In this document: positions 1 to 7,339 of the stretch, one piece after another | How the letters are laid out: each line of letters opens with the position of its first letter | How positions within the stretch are numbered: position 1 is the first letter of the stretch | Source: Methanosphaera sp. | GTDB taxonomy: Archaea > Methanobacteriota > Methanobacteria > Methanobacteriales > Methanobacteriaceae | Assembly (NCBI GenBank): GCA_017430835.1 | Contig: JAFRMD010000055.1 | Coordinates: 1-30,363 of the forward strand | Length of the DNA stretch: 30,363 bases | Direction of reading: 5' to 3' | Position numbers and translations under genes: made by a program | Notes under the pieces: generated by a model | What the model was told of the DNA's origin: nothing | What the model saw: only the letters and a program-made list of their open reading frames with translations | Database searches by the model: none

Positions 1-212
1 AAAGGAAAAGGATTAAATATGTTAGAAGTCATATAGAGGATTTTTTTAAATTCCTAAAAGAAGGACTAAATTTAAAACACTTCCATAAATATACAACAGA
101 ATCTGTTAAAAAAACAACATTATGGACTGTATTATTAGCAGCCCTCATCATAAACGAAGGTTACAAAACAAAAACAGACCTACAAATGCTTTCTGAGGGA
201 CGAATAATCTAG
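1..212 (+). mobile_element. C-terminal fragment of a DDE (IS4-like) transposase
   Basis: An open frame enters from the left edge (codons in phase from base 3) and stops with TAG at 210-212, leaving about 69 residues. The start RKRIKYVRSHIEDFFKFLK fits the R-(3)-E-(6)-K part of the YREK signature around the third catalytic acid of IS4-superfamily transposases. The Glu would be the last member of the DDE triad. The rest (KHFHKYTTESVKKTTLWTVLLAALI) resembles the helical tail of these enzymes. The gene is cut by the window edge, so it cannot be said whether the element is intact. No terminal inverted repeat could be recognised between its stop and the next gene at 278. The family call is inferred from a short stretch. 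Confidence 0.6.
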
Positions 213-277
213 ACCCCTAAAATAATTGAAAAATATATTCAAAATATTAATTACCACCAAGTAATAAAATTATCTTT

Positions 278-1486
278 ATGAATAATGAAAATGAGAAAAT
301 TTTCACAAAACCCTTTTTTCTAATTTTTGGAGCATTATTGTTTACATCACTTGTAATGTATGCATTGATGTCTACTGTTACAGAATATGCTACAGCTATG
401 GGGTCTTCAGCCACTATTGCTGGTCTTGTATCTGGTATTTATGTTTTTGGAGGGTTATGTTCTAGGGTTTACTCAGGAAATGCTCTAGAAAAAAAAGGTT
501 GGAAGAAAATTGCTTTAATATTCTTGTCAATACATTTTTTTGCATGTTTACTATATTTTATTGTTGATGACATCACCCTACTTTTAATAGTACGATTTAT
601 ACATGGTATTGGCTTTGGTGCTTCAGCCAATGCTATTGTTACAATAGCAACAGAAATTCTACCAAAAAAGCGATTTGGTGAAGCATTTGGTTATTTTATG
701 ATTGGAACCACCATTTCAGTAGGATTAGGGCCATATATTGGAGGATTCCTTTATGATTTCATAGGCCCAAATGGTTGTTTTCTAGCAGCAAGTTTATTCT
801 CTCTAATTGCATTATTCTGCATTATAATATTGGGTGTAGATAAGTATGATTCACGAAAAGAAGATAATTCTGAATATTCTGATGCTGAAAATGATTCTTT
901 CAAAGGACTTGAAAAGATATTTGAATATAAAGCAATACCCGTATCACTTTTTACAGCACTTACAAGCTTAGGCTATGTTTCAATTTTATCATTTTACAGA
1001 TTGTATGCTGTGGAAGTTAATTTAACCAGTATTTTTTCATGGTTTTTTATAATATATTCAATTAGTTTACTTTTAAGTAGACCTATTGCTGGAAAAATAC
1101 AAGACAAAAATGGTGATAAACTAGTTTGTGTAACTGGTATTATTGCTCAGACTATTGGACTTTTCTTAATTGCATGGATTCCATCTAATGTAACTGTAAT
1201 TATTTGTGCAATATGTGCTGCTCTGGGTTTTGGTACTTTAAGTTCTGCTTGTACCACAATTGTTACAAGAAATGTTTCTAAGAATCGTAGGTCTTATGCT
1301 TTGTCAACATTTTTTATTTTTTGTGATGCTACAATGGGTTTTGGACCAGCATTGCTGGGAAGCTTTGTATCTGCAAGTTCCGGTTATGCACCCTTATATT
1401 ACATTTCTTCAATAATTACATTATTGGCATTGCCTGTATGTTTATATTCTTTAAAAAATCAATCTGTTAGTCAAAAAAGTGTTTAA
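278..1486 (+). CDS. Major facilitator superfamily (MFS) transporter
   Basis: A 402-residue hydrophobic protein with about 12 predicted membrane helices in two halves, separated by a charged cytoplasmic loop near residues 187-215 (rich in D, E, K). A motif-A-like loop lies between helices 2 and 3 (GNALEKKGWKK), with the usual Asp replaced. A motif-C-like glycine-rich helix 5 (GTTISVGLGPYIGGFLYD) is typical of proton-coupled efflux permeases of the drug/arabinose-efflux type. Substrate cannot be read from sequence. There is no strong Shine-Dalgarno sequence before ATG 278. The gene is alone, between a transposase remnant and the convergent iron-uptake locus. The membrane-transporter call is firm and the efflux role is inference. 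Confidence 0.85.
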   Translation: MNNENEKIFTKPFFLIFGALLFTSLVMYALMSTVTEYATAMGSSATIAGLVSGIYVFGGLCSRVYSGNALEKKGWKKIALIFLSIHFFACLLYFIVDDITLLLIVRFIHGIGFGASANAIVTIATEILPKKRFGEAFGYFMIGTTISVGLGPYIGGFLYDFIGPNGCFLAASLFSLIALFCIIILGVDKYDSRKEDNSEYSDAENDSFKGLEKIFEYKAIPVSLFTALTSLGYVSILSFYRLYAVEVNLTSIFSWFFIIYSISLLLSRPIAGKIQDKNGDKLVCVTGIIAQTIGLFLIAWIPSNVTVIICAICAALGFGTLSSACTTIVTRNVSKNRRSYALSTFFIFCDATMGFGPALLGSFVSASSGYAPLYYISSIITLLALPVCLYSLKNQSVSQKSV

Positions 1487-1529
1487 CTAATAATTATTAT
1501 GTAAATTTTATTTCATGCCATAAAATCCT

Positions 1530-1555
1530 GCACATCCATTATGGATGGATTGTGC
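1530..1555 (+). terminator. Hairpin downstream of the MFS gene
   Basis: GCACA (1530-1534) pairs with TGTGC (1551-1555), and TCCAT (1535-1539) pairs with ATGGA (1545-1549), with T1550 bulged and a 5-base loop. It lies 44 bases past the MFS stop and is followed by a short T run. It is unusually stable for such AT-rich DNA. The terminator role is inferred. Confidence 0.4.
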
Positions 1556-1753
1556 TTTGAATTCATAAGCAAGATATCTGAAGAATAAGCTTTAATTTTG
1601 TTCTTAAAAGAACTATTTTTCTAACTGATTTCAAAATATCTTTTGTAGAAAAGAAGTTTATATTCAAACGTGCTGAATTTATAAAATATGCTACGTATAT
1701 TTACTATGCCAGAACACATTTGTAGTGCAAAAAAAGTTGTGCTAGATAAAATC

Positions 1754-1778
1754 TTAAAAATTTACCTTAGATTTTTAA
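1754..1778 (-). terminator. Possible terminator of the feo locus
   Basis: TTAAAAAT (1754-1761) and ATTTTTAA (1771-1778) form an 8-bp AT-only stem with a 9-base loop, 14 bases beyond the stop of the last minus-strand gene. On the minus strand it is followed by GATTTT. It is weak in base content, so confidence is low. Confidence 0.3.
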
Positions 1779-1791
1779 ATAATGGGGGTGA

Positions 1792-2007
1792 TTAATAACT
1801 ATCCATACGGAATCTTTTCATTATTTTTCCAAAAAATCCCATTTCTTCCTGTTTTTTTATTTTCTTTGGTCTAGAATCATTAGGTAATCGTACTTCATAG
1901 CCACAATTTGGACATAATACTTTATCTGACCCACAACCGCAAGTGCAATCTAATAATTCTTCTTTTGTTTCATCAAATTCTCGACCACAAAGTTTACATT
2001 GAATCAT
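1792..2007 (-). CDS. Small zinc-ribbon protein, second copy, feo locus
   Basis: A 71-residue cysteine-rich protein. ATG at 2007 is chosen because a GGAG ribosome binding site (2018-2015) sits 7 bases before it; a TTG two codons upstream is too close to that site. Motifs in order are CKLCG, DCTCGCG and CPNCG, followed by a basic, amphipathic C-terminus (KKIKKQ, KIMKRF). The Cys pairs suggest binding of zinc, or possibly iron. It is a clear paralogue of the protein encoded just upstream at 2061-2264: both have C-x2-CG-x2-FD, a central C-x-CG and CPNCG-x2-V-x-[LI]P. It is last in the feoA-feoB transcription unit. The function is not known to me; a role in iron handling is inferred only from position. 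Confidence 0.75.
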   Translation of the reverse strand: MIQCKLCGREFDETKEELLDCTCGCGSDKVLCPNCGYEVRLPNDSRPKKIKKQEEMGFFGKIMKRFRMDSY

Positions 2008-2060
2008 AAGCAATCTCCACTAATTATTTAGTCTAATGTTAATAATTATATTATAAGATA

Positions 2061-2264
2061 TTATCTAATAATATTTTTTATTTTAGATAATACTATTGAT
2101 TTTTCATTTGCTTCATTTTCTCTAAATTTTTTGGGAATCAATACATCAAATCCACAATTAGGACAAGGAGCATTTATTCCTCCACAATTAAATCCACAAT
2201 TACAATGTGATCTATCAACATCTTTTACGTCGAATTTACAACCACATATTCTGCATTCTAACAT
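2061..2264 (-). CDS. Small zinc-ribbon protein, first copy, feo locus
   Basis: A 67-residue protein with a very strong ribosome binding site (AAGGAGG within 2280-2274) before ATG 2264. Cysteines occur as CRICGC, HCNCGFNCGG and CPNCG, one or two more than in the downstream paralogue (1792-2007). It ends in a basic tail (KSIVLSKIKNIIR). The spacing of Cys pairs fits a rubredoxin-like or zinc-ribbon fold, but the ligand cannot be decided from sequence. It lies after feoB and a micro-ORF and before its paralogue, all on the minus strand with short gaps, so co-transcription with feoB is likely. The duplication may reflect divergence of metal ligands. Function unknown. Confidence 0.75.
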   Translation of the reverse strand: MLECRICGCKFDVKDVDRSHCNCGFNCGGINAPCPNCGFDVLIPKKFRENEANEKSIVLSKIKNIIR

Positions 2265-2282
2265 TAATTAATTCCTCCTTTA

Positions 2283-2333
2283 TTATTTTTTATTTTTAGC
2301 TGGATATTTTTTAGTATTTACTCCAATAATCAT
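2283..2333 (-). CDS. 16-codon micro-ORF behind feoB
   Basis: ATG 2333 is preceded by an almost perfect ribosome binding site (AGGAGGT at 2347-2341, 7 bases away). The frame reads MIIGVNTKKYPAKNKK and then stops with TAA at 2285-2283. It lies 45 bases after the feoB stop and 18 bases before the next gene's ATG, which has its own strong AAGGAGG. The strength of the start signal is the only evidence for translation. It could be a real micropeptide, a leader coupling translation of the zinc-ribbon genes, or the relic of a longer gene. No known family is recognised. Confidence 0.45.
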   Translation of the reverse strand: MIIGVNTKKYPAKNKK

Positions 2334-2378
2334 ATTATTCACCTCCTAAAAAAAGTAATATTAATAGGATTTTACTAT

Positions 2379-4397
2379 TTATGTGAATCCTAGTAATAAT
2401 CCTCCCTGATAGACTATTAAAGATAGTACGTATGCTATTGAAATACATATTACAACTGATACCATCATCCATTTCCAAGAGTTTGATTCTTCTTTGATTG
2501 CACCGAGTGCTGCGAAACATGCTGGATATAATAAACAAAATACCATGAATGATATTGATGATAGTGGTGTGAACATGTCGCCAATTACTCCAGATATTCC
2601 TTCTTCATCATCTTCTGCTAAGGAGAATAAAGTACCGAATGTTGATACAACAATTTCTTTAGCCATTAAACCGAATACTATTGCAACTGCTGCTTGCCAG
2701 AAACCAAATCCTAATGGTCCAAATACTGGAGCAATGACACTTCCAAACATGCCGATTATACTGTCTGCTGATCCACTTTCTACTCCTGGCGGTAAGTTGG
2801 ATAAAATCCATACTAAAGCTGAAGTACCTAATATGATAGTACCTGCTTTTTTAATGAATAAAAATCCCCGTTCCCACATGTGGAGTAATGCACTTTTTAG
2901 AGTAGGCATTCTGTATGGTGGTAATTCCATGATGAATGGAGCAGATTCTTCACTAAATACTGTTGATTTAAATGCTTTTGCCACGATTACTGCTACAATC
3001 ATACCAAGTATGTATAAGCCAAAAGTTACTTCTGTTTGGGTTAAAGGATCCGCGAAGAATACTGCTGTAAACATAGCATATATTGGTACTCTTGCACTAC
3101 ATGATATAAATGGAACGGCCATCATTGTTGATATTCTGTCACTTTCGTTTGAAAGTGTTCTTGTTGACATAATAGCTGTTACTCCACAACCAAATCCTAA
3201 AATCATAGGAATAAATGCTTTACCTGATAATCCCATTAATTTCTGCATAAGTCTATCAATAACAAATGCTGCTCTGGCTAAATAACCTATATCTTCTATA
3301 AGACTTAGTAGGAAGAACAGTATGAAAATGATAGGTACGAATGTGAGTACGGAACCTACTCCACCAATTACTCCATTAACTAGGAATGAGGATACTAATC
3401 CTTCACCAAATATTTCTAATAACCATTCACTTAATATGCCCCATCCTTCATCGATAAGATCTTGGAATGGTCCTCCGATTGTATATGTGATAAAGAATAA
3501 TAAATATACTATGATTAAAAATATGGGAAGTCCTAAGAATTTATTTGTTACTATATTATCAATTTTATCTGTTAATGATTCTTTGTTACTTGTAGGTCTT
3601 TTTACGCATTGTTTCATGATACTTTCTATTTCTCCATATCTGGCATCAATAAATGCATCATCAACATTGTTATTAAATATTTGTTCCAAATGTTTTCTTA
3701 TTTCTGTAACTTTAAGTAAATTATTTTTATCCGGTGATTGTTCTGCCAAATCTAAAATTTCATCATCACCTTCCAATAATTTAACAGCTACCCATGAATC
3801 TGGTGCTGAACCAACTTTTAAATTTGGGAATAATTTTTTAACCTGATTCATATGATCGTCTAATTCAAATCCATATGTTAATCTGGATGAATTATTTTTA
3901 GGATCTTTTGCAGCTTTAATTACTGTTCTTACTAATTCATTTAATCCAGTTCCTTCTCTTGCATCGACTACGACTACTGGTATTCCCAAGGTTTTTTCTA
4001 ATTTTTTTACATCAATTTTAAATCCTGCTTCTTCAGCATAATTTAACATGTTTAATGCTAGAACTGTGTTAGCACCTGTTTCCATTATTTGTAATGTTAA
4101 GTATAAGTTTCTTTGAATGTTTTCGGCATCTACGACATTTATTACTGCATCATTTTCTTCATGTATTATTGCATCTCTTGAAACTTGTTCTTCTACTGAA
4201 TAAGGGGTTAAACTGTAATTTCCAGGAAGATCTATCATTTCGATTTTATAATTGTCAAAATCAAATGTTCCTGATTTCAATTCTACTGTTTTACCTGGCC
4301 AGTTTCCTACATGTTGTTTCATACCTGTTAAATGGTTAAAAACCGTACTTTTTCCAACATTTGGATTACCTGCAAGTAAAAACTTCAGTTTTTCCAT
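2379..4397 (-). CDS. feoB: Ferrous iron transporter FeoB (G domain plus membrane channel)
   Basis: This 672-residue GTP-gated Fe2+ importer of the cytoplasmic membrane has a GGAGG site before ATG 4397. The N-terminal G domain shows G1 GNPNVGKS (10-17), G3 DLPG (56-59) and a G5-like DAREG. The G4 position reads NMLN (116-119) instead of N-x-x-D. A helical spacer spans about 170-280. The membrane part (about 285-670) contains the first gate motif [14 protein letters not shown] (401-414), where most relatives have Pro in place of Thr407; SCSARVP (432-438); and a late PACFA motif equivalent to the second gate. It lies 121 bases after feoA but has its own TATA box and a DtxR-type palindrome in that gap, so it can probably be transcribed separately under iron control. 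Confidence 0.95.
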   Translation of the reverse strand: MEKLKFLLAGNPNVGKSTVFNHLTGMKQHVGNWPGKTVELKSGTFDFDNYKIEMIDLPGNYSLTPYSVEEQVSRDAIIHEENDAVINVVDAENIQRNLYLTLQIMETGANTVLALNMLNYAEEAGFKIDVKKLEKTLGIPVVVVDAREGTGLNELVRTVIKAAKDPKNNSSRLTYGFELDDHMNQVKKLFPNLKVGSAPDSWVAVKLLEGDDEILDLAEQSPDKNNLLKVTEIRKHLEQIFNNNVDDAFIDARYGEIESIMKQCVKRPTSNKESLTDKIDNIVTNKFLGLPIFLIIVYLLFFITYTIGGPFQDLIDEGWGILSEWLLEIFGEGLVSSFLVNGVIGGVGSVLTFVPIIFILFFLLSLIEDIGYLARAAFVIDRLMQKLMGLSGKAFIPMILGFGCGVTAIMSTRTLSNESDRISTMMAVPFISCSARVPIYAMFTAVFFADPLTQTEVTFGLYILGMIVAVIVAKAFKSTVFSEESAPFIMELPPYRMPTLKSALLHMWERGFLFIKKAGTIILGTSALVWILSNLPPGVESGSADSIIGMFGSVIAPVFGPLGFGFWQAAVAIVFGLMAKEIVVSTFGTLFSLAEDDEEGISGVIGDMFTPLSSISFMVFCLLYPACFAALGAIKEESNSWKWMMVSVVICISIAYVLSLIVYQGGLLLGFT

Positions 4398-4418
4398 ATT
4401 ATACCTCCATAAACTATG

Positions 4419-4438
4419 AATTTAGGTTTACCTAAATT
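4419..4438. promoter_or_regulatory. DtxR-type operator at the feoB promoter
   Basis: This is a perfect inverted repeat: AATTTAGGT, TT, ACCTAAATT. The core TTAGGTTTACCTAA matches the TTAGGT-n2-ACCTAA boxes at 5142-5155 and (approximately) 5112-5133. A TATA-like element on the minus strand (ATTTATAAAA, 4466-4457) lies about 25 bases upstream, so the palindrome would cover the feoB transcription start. This position and sequence fit repression by an iron-responsive DtxR/IdeR/MDR1-family protein. The regulator itself is not in the window. Confidence 0.75.
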
Positions 4439-4456
4439 GCTTTTTATTTGAATATC

Positions 4457-4466
4457 TTTTATAAAT
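4457..4466 (-). promoter_or_regulatory. TATA box for feoB
   Basis: ATTTATAAAA on the minus strand, about 25 bases before the expected start near 4437, which falls inside the 4419-4438 palindrome. Its match to the archaeal TATA consensus and its spacing to the operator are the evidence. Confidence 0.5.
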
Positions 4467-4518
4467 AAAAAGTAATCATAAAAAAAATATTTAAAATGAG
4501 AAACTATGAATAAAAAAA

Positions 4519-4743
4519 TTATTCTAATTCAATTGCTTGTGCTTCTTCTCTTCTTAAAGCTAAAGAAAAACCTTGTATTCTAACTTCGACAGGATAACCT
4601 AATGGTGCTTTTCTTTCTAATTTGATAGTTGTACCATTAATAAGTCCCATTTCTCTAAGATGTTTACCAAGAGTTCCTTCCACTTTATGTGTCTTTACAA
4701 CACCAATCTCACCAGGTTGTAAATCATCAACAGTTTTTTTCAT
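4519..4743 (-). CDS. feoA: Ferrous iron transport accessory protein FeoA
   Basis: A 74-residue SH3-like cytoplasmic protein that partners FeoB. The ATG at 4743 is preceded by GGAGG (4756-4752, 8 bases away). Twenty in-frame codons further upstream have no such signal and are left out. Conserved FeoA features are seen: DLQPGEIGVV near the start, LGKHLREMGLINGTTI in the middle, APLGYPVEVRIQGFSLALRREEA near the end. It lies immediately upstream of feoB on the same strand. The leader back to the operator-promoter at about 5145 is some 400 bases and contains a possible 35-residue membrane peptide. Confidence 0.93.
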   Translation of the reverse strand: MKKTVDDLQPGEIGVVKTHKVEGTLGKHLREMGLINGTTIKLERKAPLGYPVEVRIQGFSLALRREEAQAIELE

Positions 4744-4812
4744 ATAATTGTCCTCCAAAAATATTAATTTGTTCTTTTTAGGATAGAAAGTATTGAAAAT
4801 CATCCATAATTC

Positions 4813-4920
4813 TTATTTTAACCTTGATGCCAAATGCCGTAATTTTTCCTTTATTGCTAGAAGGAAAATTACAAACATAATTATCAGAAACACCTGTATA
4901 ATAGAAATTATTGTTAACAT
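4813..4920 (-). CDS. Possible 35-residue single-helix membrane peptide upstream of feoA
   Basis: ATG 4920 to TAA 4815-4813 encodes 35 residues: about 23 strongly hydrophobic residues (MLTIISIIQVFLIIMFVIFL and on) followed by a basic tail (KEKLRHLASRLK). This is the layout of a small single-span protein with the tail inside. It lies between the operator-controlled promoter near 5145 and feoA, so it would be the first gene of the feo transcript. The weak point is the ribosome binding site: only GGATGG about 10 bases upstream. Base composition alone can give hydrophobic frames in AT-rich DNA, so this is tentative. No family recognised. Confidence 0.35.
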   Translation of the reverse strand: MLTIISIIQVFLIIMFVIFLLAIKEKLRHLASRLK

Positions 4921-5111
4921 ATTTTCATACCATCCATTGTTTAATAATACATTATAGAATGATCATATTCTCAAATGAACTTTATTTTATAAAAAACATC
5001 AAAAAATTTCTTAAGATAAACCGAATCATCAGTTATAGCGCGTTTATTTTTTTGATTAAATTTTAATAAACATTCCAATAATTTAATGATATTTAAAACA
5101 ATTTTAGACAT

Positions 5112-5133
5112 AAATTTTGGTAAGCCTAAATTT
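5112..5133. promoter_or_regulatory. Second DtxR-type box, feo promoter
   Basis: AAATTTTGG (5112-5120) and CCTAAATTT (5125-5133) are inverted with one mismatch and a 4-base centre. Aligned over the core it reads TTTGGTAAGCCTAA, close to the perfect boxes at 4419-4438 and 5142-5155. It lies just downstream of the expected start of leftward transcription. Confidence 0.55.
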
Positions 5134-5141
5134 ATTGTTTC

Positions 5142-5155
5142 TTAGGTATACCTAA
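5142..5155. promoter_or_regulatory. Main DtxR-type operator of the feo promoter
   Basis: TTAGGTATACCTAA is a perfect 14-base palindrome. It lies about 20 bases downstream of the leftward TATA box (5174-5167), so it covers the expected transcription start near 5145. Occupancy would block RNA polymerase. A DtxR/MDR1-type iron repressor is inferred from the box sequence and the target genes. Confidence 0.75.
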
Positions 5156-5166
5156 CTTCTTCATAG

Positions 5167-5174
5167 TATATAAA
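5167..5174 (-). promoter_or_regulatory. TATA box of the feo locus
   Basis: TTTATATA on the minus strand is an exact archaeal TATA consensus, preceded by A/C-rich bases (GCAAACC) like a BRE. The expected start about 25 bases on falls in the 5142-5155 palindrome. The same bases read TATATAAA on the plus strand, so rightward use cannot be excluded, but cstA is 340 bases away and has a nearer candidate. Confidence 0.6.
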
Positions 5175-5480
5175 GGTTTGCAAAAAAAAATTTCCAAAAA
5201 GTTTACTACCCCTAAAATTATATGTTATTTTAACTCATTATCACAAAAAATAATAAACATTTTACTAATAATCAAATTTTTTGTACTTTTTATAATATCA
5301 AAATGCTCTACAATAAATAATAAATTTAAAATGAATATTTAAACTATCAATAACATTAAATTACAATAGGTATAAATACAATTCAATAAAAAAAACAAGG
5401 TAAAAATTGAAAAATATCCATCTCAAAAATGAAAAATAAAAATAAGTAATATCTTAGTTTCTTTTGTTCAAAACGATAAT

Positions 5481-5490
5481 TTTTTTATAA
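5481..5490 (+). promoter_or_regulatory. Candidate TATA box of cstA
   Basis: TTTTTTATAA lies about 25-30 bases before ATG 5515. The implied start is within a few bases of the ATG, which has no ribosome binding site. This suggests a leaderless or nearly leaderless message. Confidence 0.4.
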
Positions 5491-5514
5491 TCCAATATAA
5501 CAAAACAATAATAT

Positions 5515-6903
5515 ATGTACAGTTTTATATTTTGTTTCTTATTATTAATCTTATCGTATTTCATTTATGGTAAAATTCTAGAAAAAATTGTTGGAGTAGA
5601 TGAAACTTCTAAAACGCCTGCATATAGACTAGAAGATGGTATCGATTATATACCAATGTCAAGAATTAAAAATTTTTTAGTACATTTTTTAAATATTGCA
5701 GGTTTAGGACCTATCTTCGGAGCAATACAAGGTGCATTATTTGGTCCATCAGCATTTTTATGGATCGTATTCGGTACGATTTTCATTGGCGGGGTCCATG
5801 ATTTCTTTTCAGGTTTTATGTCTTTACGTAATGATGGATTAACAATGCCTAACATTATTTCAAAATATTTAGGAAAACCTATTCAAAAGATCGTTGCAAT
5901 CCTCATTGTACTTACAGGCGTTCTTGTATCAGCTACCTTTGCTACAGGAGCTGCAGATTTACTAAGCACTTTAACCAGCATACCAGTGATTATCTGGACA
6001 ACAGTGATATTCATTTACTTTTTAATCGCAACGGTATTTCCTGTTGATAAAATCATGGGAAGAGTATATCCCATTTTTGGGGCATTGCTGTTGATTATGG
6101 TCGTGTTAATGACTGGCACATTAATATTAAACCCAGCATATACTATTCCTGAGTTTACAACACAGGGATTGTATTTAACTGATAAAAGTATTTTTCCATA
6201 TTTGTTTGTTACAATTGCTTGTGGAGCTATTTCTGGTTTTCACGCATCCCAGTCTCCAATTGTTGCAAGATGTATGGAAAATGAAAATGATGCAAGGCCA
6301 GTATTTTACGGAGCAATGGTTGTAGAAGGTTTGGTTGCTCTTTGTTGGGCTGCTATTGCAATGTCATTCTTCCATGGTCAACCCCAACTTGCAGTAATTT
6401 ATGGTTCAGCACCTTCAATAGCCGTTAAAGAAATGGCAACAACACTGGTGGGACGTGTTGGTTTAATTTTAACCATTATTGGAGTTGTAATTTGTCCAAT
6501 CACATCTGGAGATACTGCACTAAGAAGTTCAAGGATAACAGTTGCTGATGAATTGAATCTCAATCATGAAAAAATAGTTTCAAGGCTAAAAGTAGCAGTA
6601 CCCCTGTTTTTACTTTCATTTGGATTAACGTTAGTTGATTTTAGTCTAATTTGGAGATATTTTGCCTGGTCTCAATTAATAGTGGCTACAATAGTTCTGT
6701 TTTCTGCAACGGTTTATTTAATCCGAAAAGAAAAACCATACATTATTACATTTATTCCTGCGATTGTATGTACTTTAATTGGATTTGGGTATATTCTACA
6801 AGCTCAGGAAGGTTTGGGATTACCTTCAATGATAGCTAATATATTTTCAGTTATTGCAACACTGGTTATTGCAGCACTATTTATTAAAAAATATAAAATG
6901 TAA
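5515..6903 (+). CDS. cstA: CstA-family carbon-starvation transporter
   Basis: A 462-residue membrane protein with about 12-13 helices. CstA hallmarks in order: TPAYRLEDGIDYIPM near 34-48; NIAGLGPIFGAIQGALFGPSA near 60-80; GGVHDFFSGFMSLRNDG near 92-108; FATGAADLLST near 142-152; a long motif FHASQSPIVARCMENENDAR followed by VFYGAMVVEG; and CPITSGDTALRSSRITVADE. Bacterial relatives (CstA, BtsT) take up pyruvate or peptides. The archaeal substrate is not established, and pyruvate or small organic acids is inference. The gene stands alone, with a hairpin terminator behind it (6930-6953) and probably a leaderless start. It is shorter than the roughly 700-residue enterobacterial proteins, like other archaeal and Gram-positive short forms. 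Confidence 0.88.
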   Translation: MYSFIFCFLLLILSYFIYGKILEKIVGVDETSKTPAYRLEDGIDYIPMSRIKNFLVHFLNIAGLGPIFGAIQGALFGPSAFLWIVFGTIFIGGVHDFFSGFMSLRNDGLTMPNIISKYLGKPIQKIVAILIVLTGVLVSATFATGAADLLSTLTSIPVIIWTTVIFIYFLIATVFPVDKIMGRVYPIFGALLLIMVVLMTGTLILNPAYTIPEFTTQGLYLTDKSIFPYLFVTIACGAISGFHASQSPIVARCMENENDARPVFYGAMVVEGLVALCWAAIAMSFFHGQPQLAVIYGSAPSIAVKEMATTLVGRVGLILTIIGVVICPITSGDTALRSSRITVADELNLNHEKIVSRLKVAVPLFLLSFGLTLVDFSLIWRYFAWSQLIVATIVLFSATVYLIRKEKPYIITFIPAIVCTLIGFGYILQAQEGLGLPSMIANIFSVIATLVIAALFIKKYKM

Positions 6904-6929
6904 AATATTTCAAAGGACATTGAAAAATA

Positions 6930-6953
6930 GCAACGGTCTACTAGCGTTGTTTT
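6930..6953 (+). terminator. Intrinsic-type terminator of cstA
   Basis: GCAACG (6930-6935) pairs with CGTTGT (6945-6950; 5 Watson-Crick pairs plus one G-T) around a 9-base loop, followed directly by a T run to 6953. It lies 27 bases past the cstA stop. Confidence 0.55.
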
Positions 6954-7004
6954 ATAAAAAAATAGTTAAAAGATTCATAAATCCTATAAATATTACTTTC
7001 CTCA

Positions 7005-7017
7005 CCCCCCCCCCCCC
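7005..7017 (+). repeat. Homopolymer of 13 C
   Basis: Thirteen consecutive C bases in a non-coding stretch where G+C is otherwise rare. On the minus strand it follows AT to read ATG and then G's up to a TGA, but no supported gene uses it. It is prone to length change and to sequencing error. Confidence 0.8.
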
Positions 7018-7339
7018 ATATTTATTTCAATCGTTAATAATAATGGTACGAATTATTTAAAACTTTCTTTAAACCTCCTTTTTCAACCAAAAACATTATT
7101 TATATAGAATATAGTCTGTTTTTTATTTTTTTATAACATAAAATCTAGTTTTGTTGGATTGATATGTCAAAGAAAATGTTTTTTAATATTCATGTTTAAG
7201 GATAATGTTGTTACGAAAAATCACATTATTTATATTTTTTTACATGCTTTTATTGGTGAAAAAGGTTTTAAATCAATAAGTTTATATAAAGAAAAAAAGA
7301 TATAGTTAATTTCAATAAAAAATAGGGAGTATTGATTAA

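Larger units (their letters stand above)
1487..1791. other. Intergenic region between convergent genes, with two hairpins
   Basis: These 305 bases separate the 3' ends of the MFS gene and of the leftward iron locus. They hold two hairpins listed separately (1530-1555 and 1754-1778). I see no further coding sequence or RNA gene. Confidence 0.6.
4921..5514. other. Long regulatory region between the feo locus and cstA
   Basis: About 594 extremely AT-rich bases lie between divergent genes. They hold the two DtxR-type boxes and the leftward TATA element near 5112-5174 and, at the right end, a candidate cstA promoter (5481-5490). In 4921-5111, which would be transcribed leader, I see no convincing gene or RNA. 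5180-5470 shows nothing I can name. Confidence 0.5.
6904..7339 (+). other. Intergenic region with terminator, C13 tract and repeated TATA-like element
   Basis: 436 bases. They contain the cstA terminator (6930-6953), a run of 13 C (7005-7017), and two exact copies of ACATTATTTATAT (7093-7105 and 7223-7235). A TATA-like GTTTATATAAAG near 7280-7291 could serve the gene at 7340. No gene is supported on either strand. Confidence 0.5.

Noticed and set aside
2494..3846. Long plus-strand open frames opposite feoB
   Set aside because: They mirror the feoB coding strand, have low-complexity composition and no start signals; feoB is certain.
4744..4803. Twenty-residue N-terminal extension of FeoA
   Set aside because: The GGAGG site at 4756-4752 points to ATG 4743, and FeoA proteins do not carry this extension.
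6854..7060. Plus-strand 68-codon frame running through the C13 tract
   Set aside because: It starts inside cstA in another frame, lacks a binding site and crosses the cstA terminator.
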